Below, in pieces: positions 48,832-60,441 of a stretch of DNA of 64,000 nucleotides. The stretch comes from Myrica gale. Taxonomy: Eukaryota > Streptophyta > Magnoliopsida > Fagales > Myricaceae. The position numbers and the translations under genes were made by a program. A model generated the notes under the pieces. The model was not told the origin of the DNA, made no database searches, and saw only the letters and a list, made by a program, of their open reading frames with translations. The stretch covers positions 7,505,501 to 7,569,500 of the forward strand of contig OZ005600.1 of assembly GCA_963930655.1 (NCBI GenBank). Direction: 5' to 3'. How positions within the stretch are numbered: the first letter of the stretch is position 1; each line of letters opens with the position of its first letter.

Positions 48832-49797
48832 CTGTGCCATTTATTGGGCTTGCTGGTCTCTACAACCTCACGGTAACCCTATTTTGGGTTAAAATGAAGT
48901 AAAAGGTGGCATAAACTTTTAGATCCTGGAGCCATTCTATTCTTGAAGGCATTAGATACTGCCTACTTATAGAGCGCCCCATTATTATTATTGATTGTTT
49001 TTCTATAAAATTTTCCCGTTCATTCTTGGTCAGTAAGGTTAATGTTCAGGGAAAATGATTGCCCGTAAATTTTCTTTTCGTTTAATGGAAAGCTGTGGGG
49101 AAAAGAAAAAGAAAGAAAACAAAAGAAATGATGGGGGTTTTAAAAAAACACTGAATTTGCTCAGTGACGTGGATGTTTAGGTGACACTCCCTATCTGTGG
49201 CGGCTCTACCCAACCATTATAACAGAAATGGGTAACATGGCCCATATTGATAGACAAAAGGGGTGCTTAGGTATGGCCCCCAGTCACTGAAGTTTAGTTG
49301 GGGAGGCAGGACATAGACTAGACTCCACTTGCAAGCGGACCCACTTTTAGAGCTTGTAAGCCACAATTTTCACCTGTAAGACAGGCTCCTCCATCGAAAT
49401 TGAAATTGAAGGTCATTTCGGTGGCAAAAATGGACAAAAGACTTGAACTGGAAAAAAGGGTCAAATCACAAGGTTGTTTCCCCTTATAATTTCCCCTAAT
49501 CTTGAAAGCATATAGAACAACTGTAATTTCTCTGTACAAGCGTGGATTCGCCATTTCTACTTCCATTTACAACCAGCGTAGAGAACTTACACACAGCAGC
49601 TTCTTCTGCATTTCCTTTTTCCATTCACTTCTTATGATCGTGCTTGCCATTTGCCCACGATTATATTCTCCAAAACACACACACAAAAAAGAATAAATAA
49701 ATAAAACCGCACTCAGCCAAAAACGAGCGGTGTAAACACTCTTCTAGCCACACCTAACCCCTAACACTATGTCCAAGCATACTAAACTTATTAATAA
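48832..49797. other. Intergenic between ValRS and CBF gene 3' ends
   Basis: The two genes converge here, so this should hold both 3' UTRs. I see no exon, RNA gene or transposon. Confidence 0.4.
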
Positions 49798-50427
49798 TTA
49801 TATTGAATAATTCCATAATGACACGTTGCCAGAGTCTTCCATGTCATCTCCAAAATCATCTCCCACGTCGCAATTAGGGGGAGGCAACAGCATCCCCTCC
49901 GCCATACTTGCTAGCAGCCCCGGCATGCCGAACATCGCCTCCTCGTCCATGAAGAAAACACCCTCCGACGGCTCACTCTCCGCCGGAAGCGAACCTTTCA
50001 ACGATGCCTCAGGCCGAAACGCCTCCGCAGCCTCTGCCGCAGCCCTCTGGATGTCCTTCGCTTCCCCTGACGCCGGAACCCGAAGCCGCGACACCGAGTC
50101 CGCGAAATTGAGGCAGGCGAACCGCCCGCGCAGCGCTAAGGCTGCCACGTCGTGAGCACGCGCAGCCATATCGGCAGTGGGGAACGTCCCCAGCCAAATC
50201 CGGGACTTCTTGTTGGGCTCGCGCACCTCGCACACCCACTTCCCGGAGTTCCTCCTCCTCACACCCCTGTACACCGGGTGCCTCGTTTCCTTGAACTTCT
50301 TCCTCCCAGCGCGTTTCTTCGGATTCCTCGAAGCCAGCAGAACCTCCTCGTCCGACACGTTCATCGTGAGAGCACTGCTACACTCGGAATCGGATGAATA
50401 CAAAACAGCCATATATCGAGAGGGCAA
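49798..50427 (-). CDS. CBF/DREB1-type AP2/ERF transcription factor
   Basis: Single-exon gene of 209 residues. A single AP2 DNA-binding domain (about residues 52-109, [19 protein letters not shown] through LNFAD) is preceded by the CBF-family flank [16 protein letters not shown] (36-51) and followed by DSVSRL in the place of the usual DSAWR. The Val and Glu typical of DREB-type binding are in the WVCEVRE segment. The C-terminal half is acidic and ends LWNYSI, near the LWSY end of CBFs. CBF/DREB1 proteins bind the CRT/DRE motif and activate cold- and drought-response genes in the nucleus. The start at 50427 is the first ATG; a second at 50412 would also preserve the protein. A TATA-rich run lies about 160 bases upstream. 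Confidence 0.93.
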   Translation of the reverse strand: MPSRYMAVLYSSDSECSSALTMNVSDEEVLLASRNPKKRAGRKKFKETRHPVYRGVRRRNSGKWVCEVREPNKKSRIWLGTFPTADMAARAHDVAALALRGRFACLNFADSVSRLRVPASGEAKDIQRAAAEAAEAFRPEASLKGSLPAESEPSEGVFFMDEEAMFGMPGLLASMAEGMLLPPPNCDVGDDFGDDMEDSGNVSLWNYSI

Positions 50428-50584
50428 ATTTATATCTATATGAAAGGCGCTTAGCGTTTCTGTCGAGCAGTAGAAAGATCAGTGAAGGGTTCACTGAAAG
50501 ACAGTCACTGATTAGTTGAGTTCACTTATGCAGTAGAAGGAAAGAGGCGTTTTTGTGAACAAAAGATGATGAAGTGCGAGGTTG

Positions 50585-50595
50585 TATATATATAT
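50585..50595 (-). promoter_or_regulatory. TATA-like sequence upstream of the CBF gene
   Basis: TATATATATA on the minus strand, about 160 bases upstream of the start codon, is a reasonable distance for a TATA box with a 5' UTR of roughly 130 bases. No experimental support. Confidence 0.4.
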
Positions 50596-51205
50596 GTTTA
50601 TGTTTTGTTGCTAGCGAAACACGCAGGGACACGGACCTGTGCAAAGGATCCAGGCTGGAAGGCGTAGCAGCTGTGGTTTTGTAAATGCGACACGTGGAGT
50701 ATTGACTCATTAAAAATTTATTTTTTTATTTCTTTTTGACTAAAGGAGATTGCAGTGAAATGAATGTGCAGGTGTCAGATTAGCAGTCGAGGGTCTTTTT
50801 TTTCTTCCTTTTTTTTTTTCGGTCCAGTCTCTTTCGCTCTCACTCCTTACCATCCTCGTTCGCTCATTTGGGATATTTAAAATATCTTATCCATTTCCGT
50901 GTTGCTCTACGTCGAGACAAATTCCTCGCCGATTATATTCTCTCTCCTCTACTTTTAGCGTACATGTAACATTTTACTTTCCATTTTTGGTCCTTCTTTT
51001 GTTACAACCAGATGCGTTTCACTTCTGCTTCTCAAATTTTGTTGGATTTTTGTTTATTAGATTAAAAGGCAGAGTCGGGATAAAGTTCGATGACTTTTTA
51101 GAGGTTAATTAATTAATTATATTATTTACTATTTTAAAATGAATTAAAAAATTTCACAATTCTCTATTTAAATTATACTATATAATTTAAACAGAAGTAG
51201 ACATA

Positions 51206-51453
51206 ATAAATTAAGGGATAAATGCAAAATTGGTCCCTGTGTTATACGCAAAAATCGATTTAGCCCCTGTGATATGAAAAACATCAATAGTCCCTGTGAT
51301 TTCAGAAAGTGATAAAATCAGTTCCTGATGGAGGACCAATAACAAACGAAAATAGAATCGCATGGACTAAATTGATACATTTCATATCACAGGGACTAAA
51401 ACGATTTTTGCGTATAGCACAAAGACTTATTTTACATTTATCCCATAAATTAA
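51206..51453. mobile_element. Palindromic MULE-like MITE, 230 bp
   Basis: The core at 51215-51444 is flanked by a perfect 9-bp direct repeat, ATAAATTAA (51206-51214 and 51445-51453), the length typical of Mutator-like elements. The ends GGGATAAATGCAAAATTGG and the reverse complement of the right end (GGGATAAATGTAAAATAAG) pair, and the pairing continues inward through GCAAAAATCG. The two arms of roughly 100 bp could fold into a hairpin transcript. No coding capacity. Confidence 0.85.
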
Positions 51454-51910
51454 ATATTATATTATTAATATTATTCATATACGTTCATATAAAATTTTAA
51501 TTAATAAATCTTGTGATAAGATTTATCTTTAAATTCCTCCATAAAATTTGAAAACAAAAAACAAAAGATTTCAATCCCCTTTAATATCAATCAACCCATC
51601 CCCATCTTATCTTCAGAGAATTTCGTAGGTATTATCTTGTCAATGAAGGAAAAACAAAAGAGGAATAAGAGAATATTGTTGAAATGATTACCTCGTTAAA
51701 ACATGAAAAGAATCGGCGAGTAAGTGTCAGCATTAGCTTTAGGACTTCCTCGGAAGCACGGAGGCTGTGTGTGGAGCCAGTGGAGCAAGCACTCAAAGGT
51801 TGTACTTTGAAATTGACAATTTTTTTTGTTTGTTTATGGGGAAGCGGTTGAGATATTTTGTGAATTCCTGCTTTGGTTTTTGTCGTTATCGTATTTTGTC
51901 GTTATTCGTA

Positions 51911-52306
51911 TAGATATTTTGTGAAATCCCTTACTTTAATTCCTTCATAAATAATGCTGCTTCTCGCTTGAAAAAAGAAAAAGACAAATTGGGAATAGAT
52001 ATTTTGTGATATCCCTTACTTTAGTTCCTTCACAAAGAATAATAAGTCAAATTAGAGGGACCCCTCTTTCAGATGACGTCACACGGTTTCCCAAAGCAGG
52101 TTCACAGTTAGATGTGGCCGTTTTTGAGGATGCACATGAGGAAAGAGAAAGCCCTGTGGTTTCGCCACGGAAACGGAAACGCGTTTTTTGAAGGGAGCCT
52201 AGGGAGGGGGGTAACCAAAGGTCAGATTTGTCTCCTTACACACGAGGAAAGAGAGAGCCGGTGGTTTCGCCACGGAAACGATACGGAAACGCGTTTTTTT
52301 ATTGAA
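51911..52306. repeat. Two pairs of imperfect direct repeats
   Basis: TAGATATTTTGTGAAATCCC plus about 30 bases at 51911-51955 recurs at 51996-52040. A second unit (GAGGAAAGAGAAAGCC through GGAAACGCGTTTTTT) at 52138-52193 recurs at 52243-52306. These are local duplications with no gene. Confidence 0.7.
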
Positions 52307-52488
52307 GCCAGGTGTCCCAAAAAAGATCTGTAGTTTGTGTCCTAATGTCTTCCTAGGTCCCTCTTGAGAGCAGTATTACCTGACGATGATGTTTGATTTT
52401 TAAAATATTTCAGTGTTATAAATGTGTGAAGAGATTATTTTAATGAATTTTTATATTTTTTAAAATATTATTTTATTTTTAAAAAGTC

Positions 52489-52673
52489 TAAGAGTGTGTT
52501 CCGTTAAGGTATTTTGTGAGAATTTTTTGTGTTTTAAGAATTTTTATGTGATGTTAACTTTATTGGTATGTTTGTTGTAGTTATATTTATGTGGTGTGAA
52601 AAATGATGTTTGGTTGTAGAATTCTGAGGATTCAAAAAATCCTGAAGATTCATGGTAAACGGACAACCTCTAA
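52489..52673. mobile_element. Tourist/Harbinger-like MITE, family B copy 2
   Basis: The 179-bp core at 52492-52670 is flanked by TAA (52489-52491 and 52671-52673). It shares most of its interior with 162-350 (for example GTGATGTTAACT and AAAAATGATGTTTGGTTGTAG). Together they show a dispersed family. Confidence 0.85.
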
Positions 52674-55308
52674 TATTTTTAGGCTCAAACATCTCCTAAA
52701 ATATCAACGAAATACACGGTATATTGCTTAATGTCGTTGAAACTTGCCAATACCCATTCAGCCCCATCCCAGCCAAAGCAAAAATATCTTCATTGATTTT
52801 GTTTTTGTTTTTGTTTTTTTAGGCAAAGTAAAAATATCTTACTAGTCTTATCTCCTCGTTGTCATAGTTGCTTATTTAGATTGGTTGAAAGTTCGGTGGA
52901 TTGCTCAATGTTGTTGAAACTTTCTAGTCCAGACAAAGATTATAAAGATCTTACTACTCTATAGCCTCGTTGTACTGCAAGGTCTTTTAAGTGGGCGTCG
53001 TTAATTTATCAATTGCAGGTGAGTCTTTTGGTATGAAGAAGAAATATGATTATGTAATATGGTGGATAATCCAGAGAAGTCCGACACTGCATCAATCCAT
53101 CTCGGCTTGTCTTATGTTTTTTTTAATTATCCGGATGGAAGTAGATGGGGAAGGTGCTGCTGCATGGGACTGGTAGCTATAGATCACTGGTGGTGATGAC
53201 CGTCGTCTAGTACAAGAGAAGGAAATTAGCTAGGCAATATATAGGGCCAGCTCTCAGGATGCGAGGTCTTCATAAATTGCTTCTCGTTCACGTTTTTGAG
53301 TTGGCCTAGCTGATTGGGAAAGTACTCAAGTCTTTTCAGTTTTCGAGTTTAAGGTTAATGAATCCAAAAAGACACGTTGATGTTGATATATATTATGTTA
53401 GGCTTCTTGTCTCGGTTGGAGTGGCCTGAGCTCAGTGATTGGAAGTCCATTTGGAGTCCACATGCATGCCTTAAATTAAAGGACTAAGTGATAAAACAAA
53501 ACTATTCAACTTGACAAGTTGTCTCTCTGGCAAACACAAATTTTGCGCGGGGCCGGTTTCATTAAGGTTTCGCACGTACGGGTTCAGTGATCAGGTTCAT
53601 GACCAGAAGTATTAATGCAACAGCACGATAATCTGGAAGATCTTTAATGCATCAAGACTAAATATATAAGATATATAGAGACTAAGCCCAACACGGTAGC
53701 GATCAGAACCGGTACTCATAGTAACCATGATCATCTAATTCCTGTTTGAAATTTAAAAAATCATTACTCTCCTGATTCAAATTGTTTATTTTCTTGACTT
53801 CCTAATTAACATCTTTCGCCCTTATAATAAGTAAGAGATTGAGCATCTTTGTTAAGGAATAATCTTTGTTGGTTTTTACTTCGTATGTAATTAAGTTTAA
53901 ATTCCTGAGATATCAAGGTGTAATGAAGCTCCTATGAAGAATTAAAGACAACAATAAAAACTGAGTTTTCCTTGTAAAAGTCAAGTAATCTGGAAGTCAG
54001 ATGCAAGTTTAACAGAATCGCGATTTGAAGCACTATTGTAACAAATTTTAGTTAGACCGTTTCTAACTAATTAAAGAAGGACACCAAAAAAACCCAGAAG
54101 GTCTCAAAATTTCCACCTTTAGTTGTGTATTATCCTCAACATATAACTCCAATAATTTATTATTATTTTATGATTATTGCAAAACTTAGAAAAATTCATA
54201 TCTTGTGCTTTCAACGGAAACCCCTTATAGAGACTTGTGATTTTTTATGAGCTATTGTTGTGTGAACTAAGGATAAAGCCTTGAGATATATACCCTCTCT
54301 TTAAGTTCTTAGATCCAGAGTTGATCACCATTGTATTTCTCCAAAAGAAATTCGAGATCTTCGGAGTTGCCGAAAATTTTGGAGGTCGCAAGTGCCTTGT
54401 TCATGAAGTTGTTGTTGTTGTGAGTTCATAATGGTGGACGCCAGGGTATGGACAACGAGGTAAAAATTCTTAGTTTTTTTAATGGATGAGAGATTCTCAA
54501 TCCCTGCTAAGGTGCAGATCTGAATGTTGTATTTCAGGCAAGAAATCAAGAGTGTTAGATTAGGAATTTGAGAATTCTTGAGTCTATAGATCACCTTGTA
54601 TTTCGAGTTTGAAAAACTAGTGAAATCTTTTCTCGGCCTACAGACCCGTAGAGTTTTTGTCTCTTGAAATTTGTTTCCAAGAGATTTTCTCTTCGTAACC
54701 AAATATTGGTGTCTTTATGTGGTGATTGATTAGTATATTTTGTTCTTGATTATTTGTTAATAATCTTTGAACAACAGCTGAGAATTGTTAAGCGTTATTG
54801 GATATAAAGAATCTGAGATATAGGTTTTGATTTACATGATTTATATTCTGCATTAATAAATTGTGGTATAGTAATTTTCATATTGAAATTACTAATCTGT
54901 TATTGTGAAGCTTGTGCAGAAATTTTAGTGAAGTTTAAAAAGTTACAAGAAAAGTTGTATAACCTATTCACCCTTTCTAGATTTGGATAATGTTGATTTT
55001 GAGTCTTAAATCGTCATGTTCAATCTTCGATCGGAAGTTTTTCTTTTTCTCAATAATTAGCTAGCAATTCTTTGTCCATCATGTGATCGATATTCGTAAT
55101 CGCTCGGTGGTCTGAGTACAAAGTAGATCTGACCGATCTTCTTCTTTATTCAAACCCTTAGCCAGGTAGCTAGCTCTTACTCGACTAGTCGCTTTTTTGG
55201 GTTAGATGAGTGGGGAGACAACCTTTCGCCCATTCCTCATCCGTGACGGACTACTTCGTCGAAATTTATCCCGAAAAAGGACATTAAAGTTGGTTTATTA
55301 ATCTGTTT
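52674..55308. other. Gene-poor AT-rich region
   Basis: About 2.6 kb without a supported exon. Short open frames have no family resemblance. Some stretches may be old transposon sequence, but I see no paired ends or target duplication. Confidence 0.4.
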
Positions 55309-55799
55309 AATTATGTAACGACCCAAGGAAAAACACTAGTCACATCTGTGCTTTAACTTCAAAATAACTAGTCAAGGTTACTCTTGAAGCCCATTGGATC
55401 CTTATAAAGCCAAGTTCAACCTAGTAAGGTCTTAATGTGAGACTTGACCCTTATAGAACCGATCTCTCATTCATTCTCCTCTCTCACTCCATGTGGGATT
55501 CGGGGTATCACAATCTCCCCCCTTAAATCTTTGACGTCCTCGTCAAGACCTACCAAGCTCACATTGGTGGTTACTAAGACCGCTCTGATACCATTTGTAA
55601 CGACCCAATGACAAGCACTAATCACATCTGTGCTTTGACTTCAAAATAACTAGTCAAGGTTACTCTTGAAGCCCCTTAGATCCTTATAAAGCCCAGTTCA
55701 ACCTAGTAAGGTCCCAATTTGAGACTTGACCCTTATAGAACTCATCTCTCATTCATTCTCCTCTCTCACTCCATGGGGGATTCGGGGTATTACAAATTA
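55309..55799 (-). mobile_element. TRIM (miniature LTR retrotransposon), 481 bp
   Basis: Two direct repeats of 199 bp, at 55314-55512 and 55596-55794, share about 92% identity (15 differences counted by eye). They are separated by only 83 bp. The LTRs run TGTAACGACCC ... GTATYACA on the plus strand. A perfect 5-bp target duplication AATTA lies at 55309-55313 and 55795-55799. On the minus strand, 2 bases after the 5' LTR, TGGTATCAGAGC is the classic primer-binding site for initiator tRNA-Met. A purine run AAGGGGGGAGAT immediately precedes the 3' LTR as a polypurine tract. All parts are in order. There is no coding capacity. Confidence 0.93.
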
Positions 55800-55883
55800 T
55801 GTATGTCAGTGACCCAAGTTGGTAAGAAAATGTTGATATGTTTTCTCTTTCGCTTACTTTTTACATAAGCTTTTTTTAGCATA

Positions 55884-55884
<1 letters not shown>

Positions 55885-55929
<45 letters not shown>
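55885..55929. repeat. (TA)n microsatellite
   Basis: About 22 TA units in gene-poor DNA between the TRIM and the inverted-repeat element. Confidence 0.95.
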
Positions 55930-55931
<2 letters not shown>

Positions 55932-56100
55932 CCTCGTCAATTGACCCTATCCATCATCCATTGTCATTGTATATGTCGACAACTGTGGGCGTTCTCGTAT
56001 CATTCAGAATTTTATATACCTTTTAAGTAATCTTTCTTTCTTTCGTTTTTGGCTAAATATTTTCACCAATTTTTGAAGTTTGAGCTTTTATTCGATTGAT

Positions 56101-57893
56101 CTTCAGGATTCATTTTTCCTTAAAAATATCATTAGGGTTTGGACCTAATCTCATACTCATCATGCAGTCAACTTAAGTAACGGAATTGCACACGTGGCTA
56201 ATTGAGTACACAATGAAATTGACAGCTCGGTTAAAAAATAATTACAAAAGATTAAATAAAAAGCTACGCGTAAAGAACTAGAGGTGTAAGTCCGGTCCAG
56301 CCTCCGGCAGATCTCCGGATCCGGTTCCTTCACCGGTTCCGGAAAGCTAAGGTCCGTAGCTTCCAGGAATCGAAACCAGAGGTGATTTTTAAGCTTTCCC
56401 GGAGGCGAAATCGGAAGTGGAAGTTTTAGTCGGTTCACCAAAAAACTGGTTCTGTGTATTTTTTATTTTTTTAACTTAATAGTAAAACATCGTCTTTTAG
56501 TGGTCTTTTTTAAAAAAAAAACATATATCATGGATCAAAACGTGCCACGATATTTTGCTTCCTTAAAAAATCATAAGTTCCCCTCCCCCCTCTCAGCCTC
56601 TCCTTCGCGACCCTCAGCCCTCCCACCTCACTCCCTCAGCTCTCTCTCTCTCTCTCTCTCCTGAGCCCTGTCTTCTCCGGCGACTCAACTTCCTCCGGCC
56701 TCCGCTTCTCTCTCTCTCTCTGTTTTTCCTTATGGAAACTATATTTTCTGATATTTAAAACTTCGTATTGTTAATTATCTTATCATGTAAAAGTTTTTTT
56801 TTGTATAAACTTGTCAACTGTGTGAATCTACTTGTAGACAATGGTTAATTATCTTATCATATGGTTGTGAATCTACTTGTAGATAATGGTTGTGAATTTG
56901 TCATTATTAAATTTGCATATGGTTGTAATATCCTTGTGTTGTTACATAGTAGAAATTCCAGTAACAATATGCAGTTGTTATCTAAAAAATTTTGCATATG
57001 ATTGTGAATCTGCAATGATTAAATTTTGCAGAGATTTTGGTAGATATGTTCTTGCAGTGACATCAGTTGCAGTTACTGGGCATTATGCAGATATCCAACC
57101 AAAGAAACTTGAAAGTATAGAACAATAAATTATGGACTGGCGCACGTTAATGATCCTCTAATTATTTGAAGCCTCACACGTAAGAAAAGAGAGCAACAGG
57201 AAGGGGCAAGCATGAGGGATTAAATAATATAAAAAAAAACAGAAAGAGAGCTTGACACTAGTGAAGGTTAGAGATCTATGAATCTACTATCAAAATTTGT
57301 TGCTTTTTTGCGACAGAAGTAGGCTCAACTCATTGTTTCAAAAGGCTCAAAGTCAAATTCTTGAAATTATTTTTAAGATTTATAAAGTTGTGAGTGGGGT
57401 CTCACTTGTTTTTAGACTGTAAGAATGGGTTGAACTGTTTCTAATTGTTTTGTGTGGTTGTTTCTGCTGCTGCCTAGTGCCAATGATTCTTTTATTAACT
57501 AAAATTAACTTTGATTCTTTAGCGAAATTCTGCTATCCGCTTCCGCTAAGTCCGGTAAGAGTCGGAAACGGAAGCAGAATCCATTTTGGGCATCCGCTAG
57601 TTAACAGACCGGATGTCGGAATGTTAAACTTCGCTTCTGACATGTCCGTTATTCAACTCTATAAAGAACTAGCCAAAATTTCAAACTTTTGGGTGTTTTT
57701 GGGTTTCTGGGATTTCAAAGTTTTTTTTTAAAAAAATTTCAAACTTTTGTAATTATTTTTTTAATATAGATGTCAATTTTCACGTGTACTCAGTTAGTCA
57801 TATATGTAATTTCATTACTTAAGTTGGCGACATGATGAGTATGAGATTAAGTCCAAACTTGAGGGATATTTTTAGAAAAAAGTGAACGCTAAG
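56101..57893. mobile_element. Large inverted-repeat element, 1.8 kb
   Basis: Arms of roughly 120 bp at about 56106-56224 and 57771-57891 are inverted repeats. The left arm includes GGTTTGGACCTAATCTCATA and CAACTTAAGTAACGG, and the right arm reads back TTGGACTTAATCTCATAC and CAACTTAAGTAATGA. Termini and target duplication are not clear. The interior contains a CCGG-rich block at 56290-56410, a (CT)n tract at 56641-56662, and a block with CGGAAACGGAAGCAGAATCC near 57560. There is no supported gene. The class could be a MULE-like or fold-back element with further insertions. Confidence 0.65.
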
Positions 57894-57942
57894 AACTAAT
57901 TAAGAAAAAAATCAAACCCTAACAATTTGCAGAGATATTTAT

Positions 57943-57988
57943 CCTTCTTTCTTTATACTCCTTTGGAAGGAGTATAAAAGAAAGAAGG
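57943..57988. other. Short perfect-like hairpin
   Basis: CCTTCTTTCTTTATACTCC pairs with GGAGTATAAAAGAAAGAAGG across a short loop with one bulge. It follows directly on the right arm of the 1.8-kb inverted-repeat element. It could be a recombination or transposon relic or a hairpin in a transcript; nothing more is seen. Confidence 0.6.
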
Positions 57989-60441
57989 CTAAAGGCTAAA
58001 TCATCCTCTTTTGGAAGCAGCACACTAGGATCTACTTCCTTTATAAAAGAAAGGCTACATCATTAGGGCATCTTTCTTACTATCTTCATCATCAGTGTTT
58101 CTTTTCAACTGACGATCGAAGATCAGCGGAGGTATAACGACAAGAGATTTGGTCGGGTGATGAGATAACTGCACCTTCGCTCTTACCACTCTCGCACGTA
58201 CTGCATGCTTTGTAGATGTATAATTGTAAATTAATTAACTCGATCGGAGTACTACTGCTAATTCGATCAATGATTACATGTTTGTTCGGTCTTAATTACC
58301 AAGTCATTTTGACATCTTCCCATTACTCAGCGTGTTCTTGGCTGTATATAGTACTCATTATTTACTCTACAACATATAACGAAATATACTGAAAATAAAA
58401 GATTAACCAGTCCCGTCACGATTGCAATATGTTGAAAAAATCACAGTTGTTCTTGGCCAAAGAATGGCCGCGGTTGCGTACGGTCTCCACTTCCAGCAAT
58501 CTCTTGATGTCAAAGGTGGAGTGAAAAATCCGAATCCTTATTGGAGTAAAGCAGAAAGGTTCAATCTTTCAAAGTTCCTGATAATTCTGAGCCCTTGATC
58601 TTTGGCACAAAATTTGCCTTTTGTCTGCAGAGTTTGACCGTTGAACGTCAATTAAAGTGAGGTACTTGTACGGATGACAAATTTCCAACTAAAGAAGGAA
58701 GCGTGTTGTTTTTCTGTAATTTTCCTTTTGTTAAGCCATTTGTGTTTTTGGGTTCGCGACACGTTTCATCTTAATATTTAATTTTTGAGATATTGACTAA
58801 ATTATGTTATCTCTCACATAATTTACACTCGAAGTGAAATTATGCGTCAAATTAGACGGTAATTATTTATACGTGACTTTCACGTAATCTCAGTCCTTAT
58901 TAGACTACCGAAGGCTGACGTTTATTGCCTTAAAATCATCATTCTTGAAGTCCTTACCGGCAAATTTCACTCTCAATATCTTAACATTGGCAAGGACAAT
59001 ACGATTATCGTCTAATTTTTCACCTAATTTCATTCCGGAGTGTAAATTGTTGGAAATATAACATAATTAGTTAAATGTCTCAACAATAAAACATTAAGGT
59101 GCAAAGTGTATTTAACCTTTCTTTCGTTTTTTTTTCTTTTTTTTTTTTTCTTTTTGATTGGGAGGGATGTGAAATGGATCATAGAAAAAATCTTTAATCT
59201 TTTATATATAACATAATTCAGTCAAAATCTAACTTTATACTTTTGGTGGAATGCGTCCTAATGTACGCTTCAACGCTTCAACGCTTCACTTACAAATTTC
59301 GGTAGTTAGTAAATACACATGGGTGAAAATCTCATCTCATTTCAAAGCTAGCATAACTTAATCAAGGAGAGATAGTACAATAAATATGAGTATAGTTATA
59401 TATATTGCGTCAGTTTGGTCTCGGATACTTTTTAGCTGCGCTTTTAGTGTTTCTTGTGGTCGGTCAAGTTTAACACGGTATTATTATTATTTTTTGTCAT
59501 GAGTGAGAATTTTAATAAAATTTGAACCGTCATTCTTTAGGGAAAAAGAAAGAAAGGAGAAATTGTACAAAATATTGAAATTCTTATGAATTTTAACACA
59601 TATTTTCAATTGGGGATATAGCCGTTACGCGAAGAGACTCGCTCATGGTATGATACTGCACAAGAGCTTAAGCTTGTGGTCGTGGATTAGTGCTGTTTGA
59701 ATTTCTTCTAGCGGCTTCGCTCAACGAATCAAACCAATTTGACTTGTTTTTTTTAAGGGAAAAGACAAATGAGTAGGGACACCCAAGATTCAGCAAAAAA
59801 AAAAAAAGAGTAGGGAGGACCGGGAGGCCCAAGGTTGGGATCCTTCACTTTAAACTCACCATAGTGGCAGTACGTCTCTTCCTTCCGAGAATCCCTCCAA
59901 AAGTGTTTAAATGAGTTCGAGGAGAGCTGATCAGCAAACGAAGTTGACATAGAAAATCCACAAATAGTCCCTCTGAGCCTCTAGATGGATTGAGGCATAA
60001 GGAAACCAAACTGACTTGTTGCCTCTTAACTCTTAAGAGTGTACTCCTGACAAAAAAAATTAGTTTACCAAAACATGGGGCTACTCCAACCGTACTTGTT
60101 ACTTCATTACAGGACTCCTGGCAAAATCTAGTTCAACCTTTACCAAACATAGAAAGAGACGCTCGATCATGACATTTTTATGTAGAACACAACTACCACG
60201 ATAGCAGCAAAATCACGTCACCCTTCTAGCTGACTGCCAACCTAAAGGCTAAAGCACCTGTCTTATTACCCGGAATGATCGAGCACTGCCGTCTGCCGAA
60301 ATTCCAAATCCACCAAAAAAAAAAGGAAAAGAAGCCATACATACAGTACTATGGGATGGAAATACTACCACTTTTCCTTACACCATGGTCCAAGACTGCT
60401 TACCTCACACATGTTTAAACTCTCTTCTAATCTGAGCCTTG
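57989..60441. other. Intergenic, no gene seen
   Basis: AT-rich sequence with short, unsupported frames. A small tandem run CGCTTCAACGCTTCAACGC sits near 59270. The right end should contain the 3' UTR of the minus-strand ERF gene ending at 60442. Confidence 0.4.
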
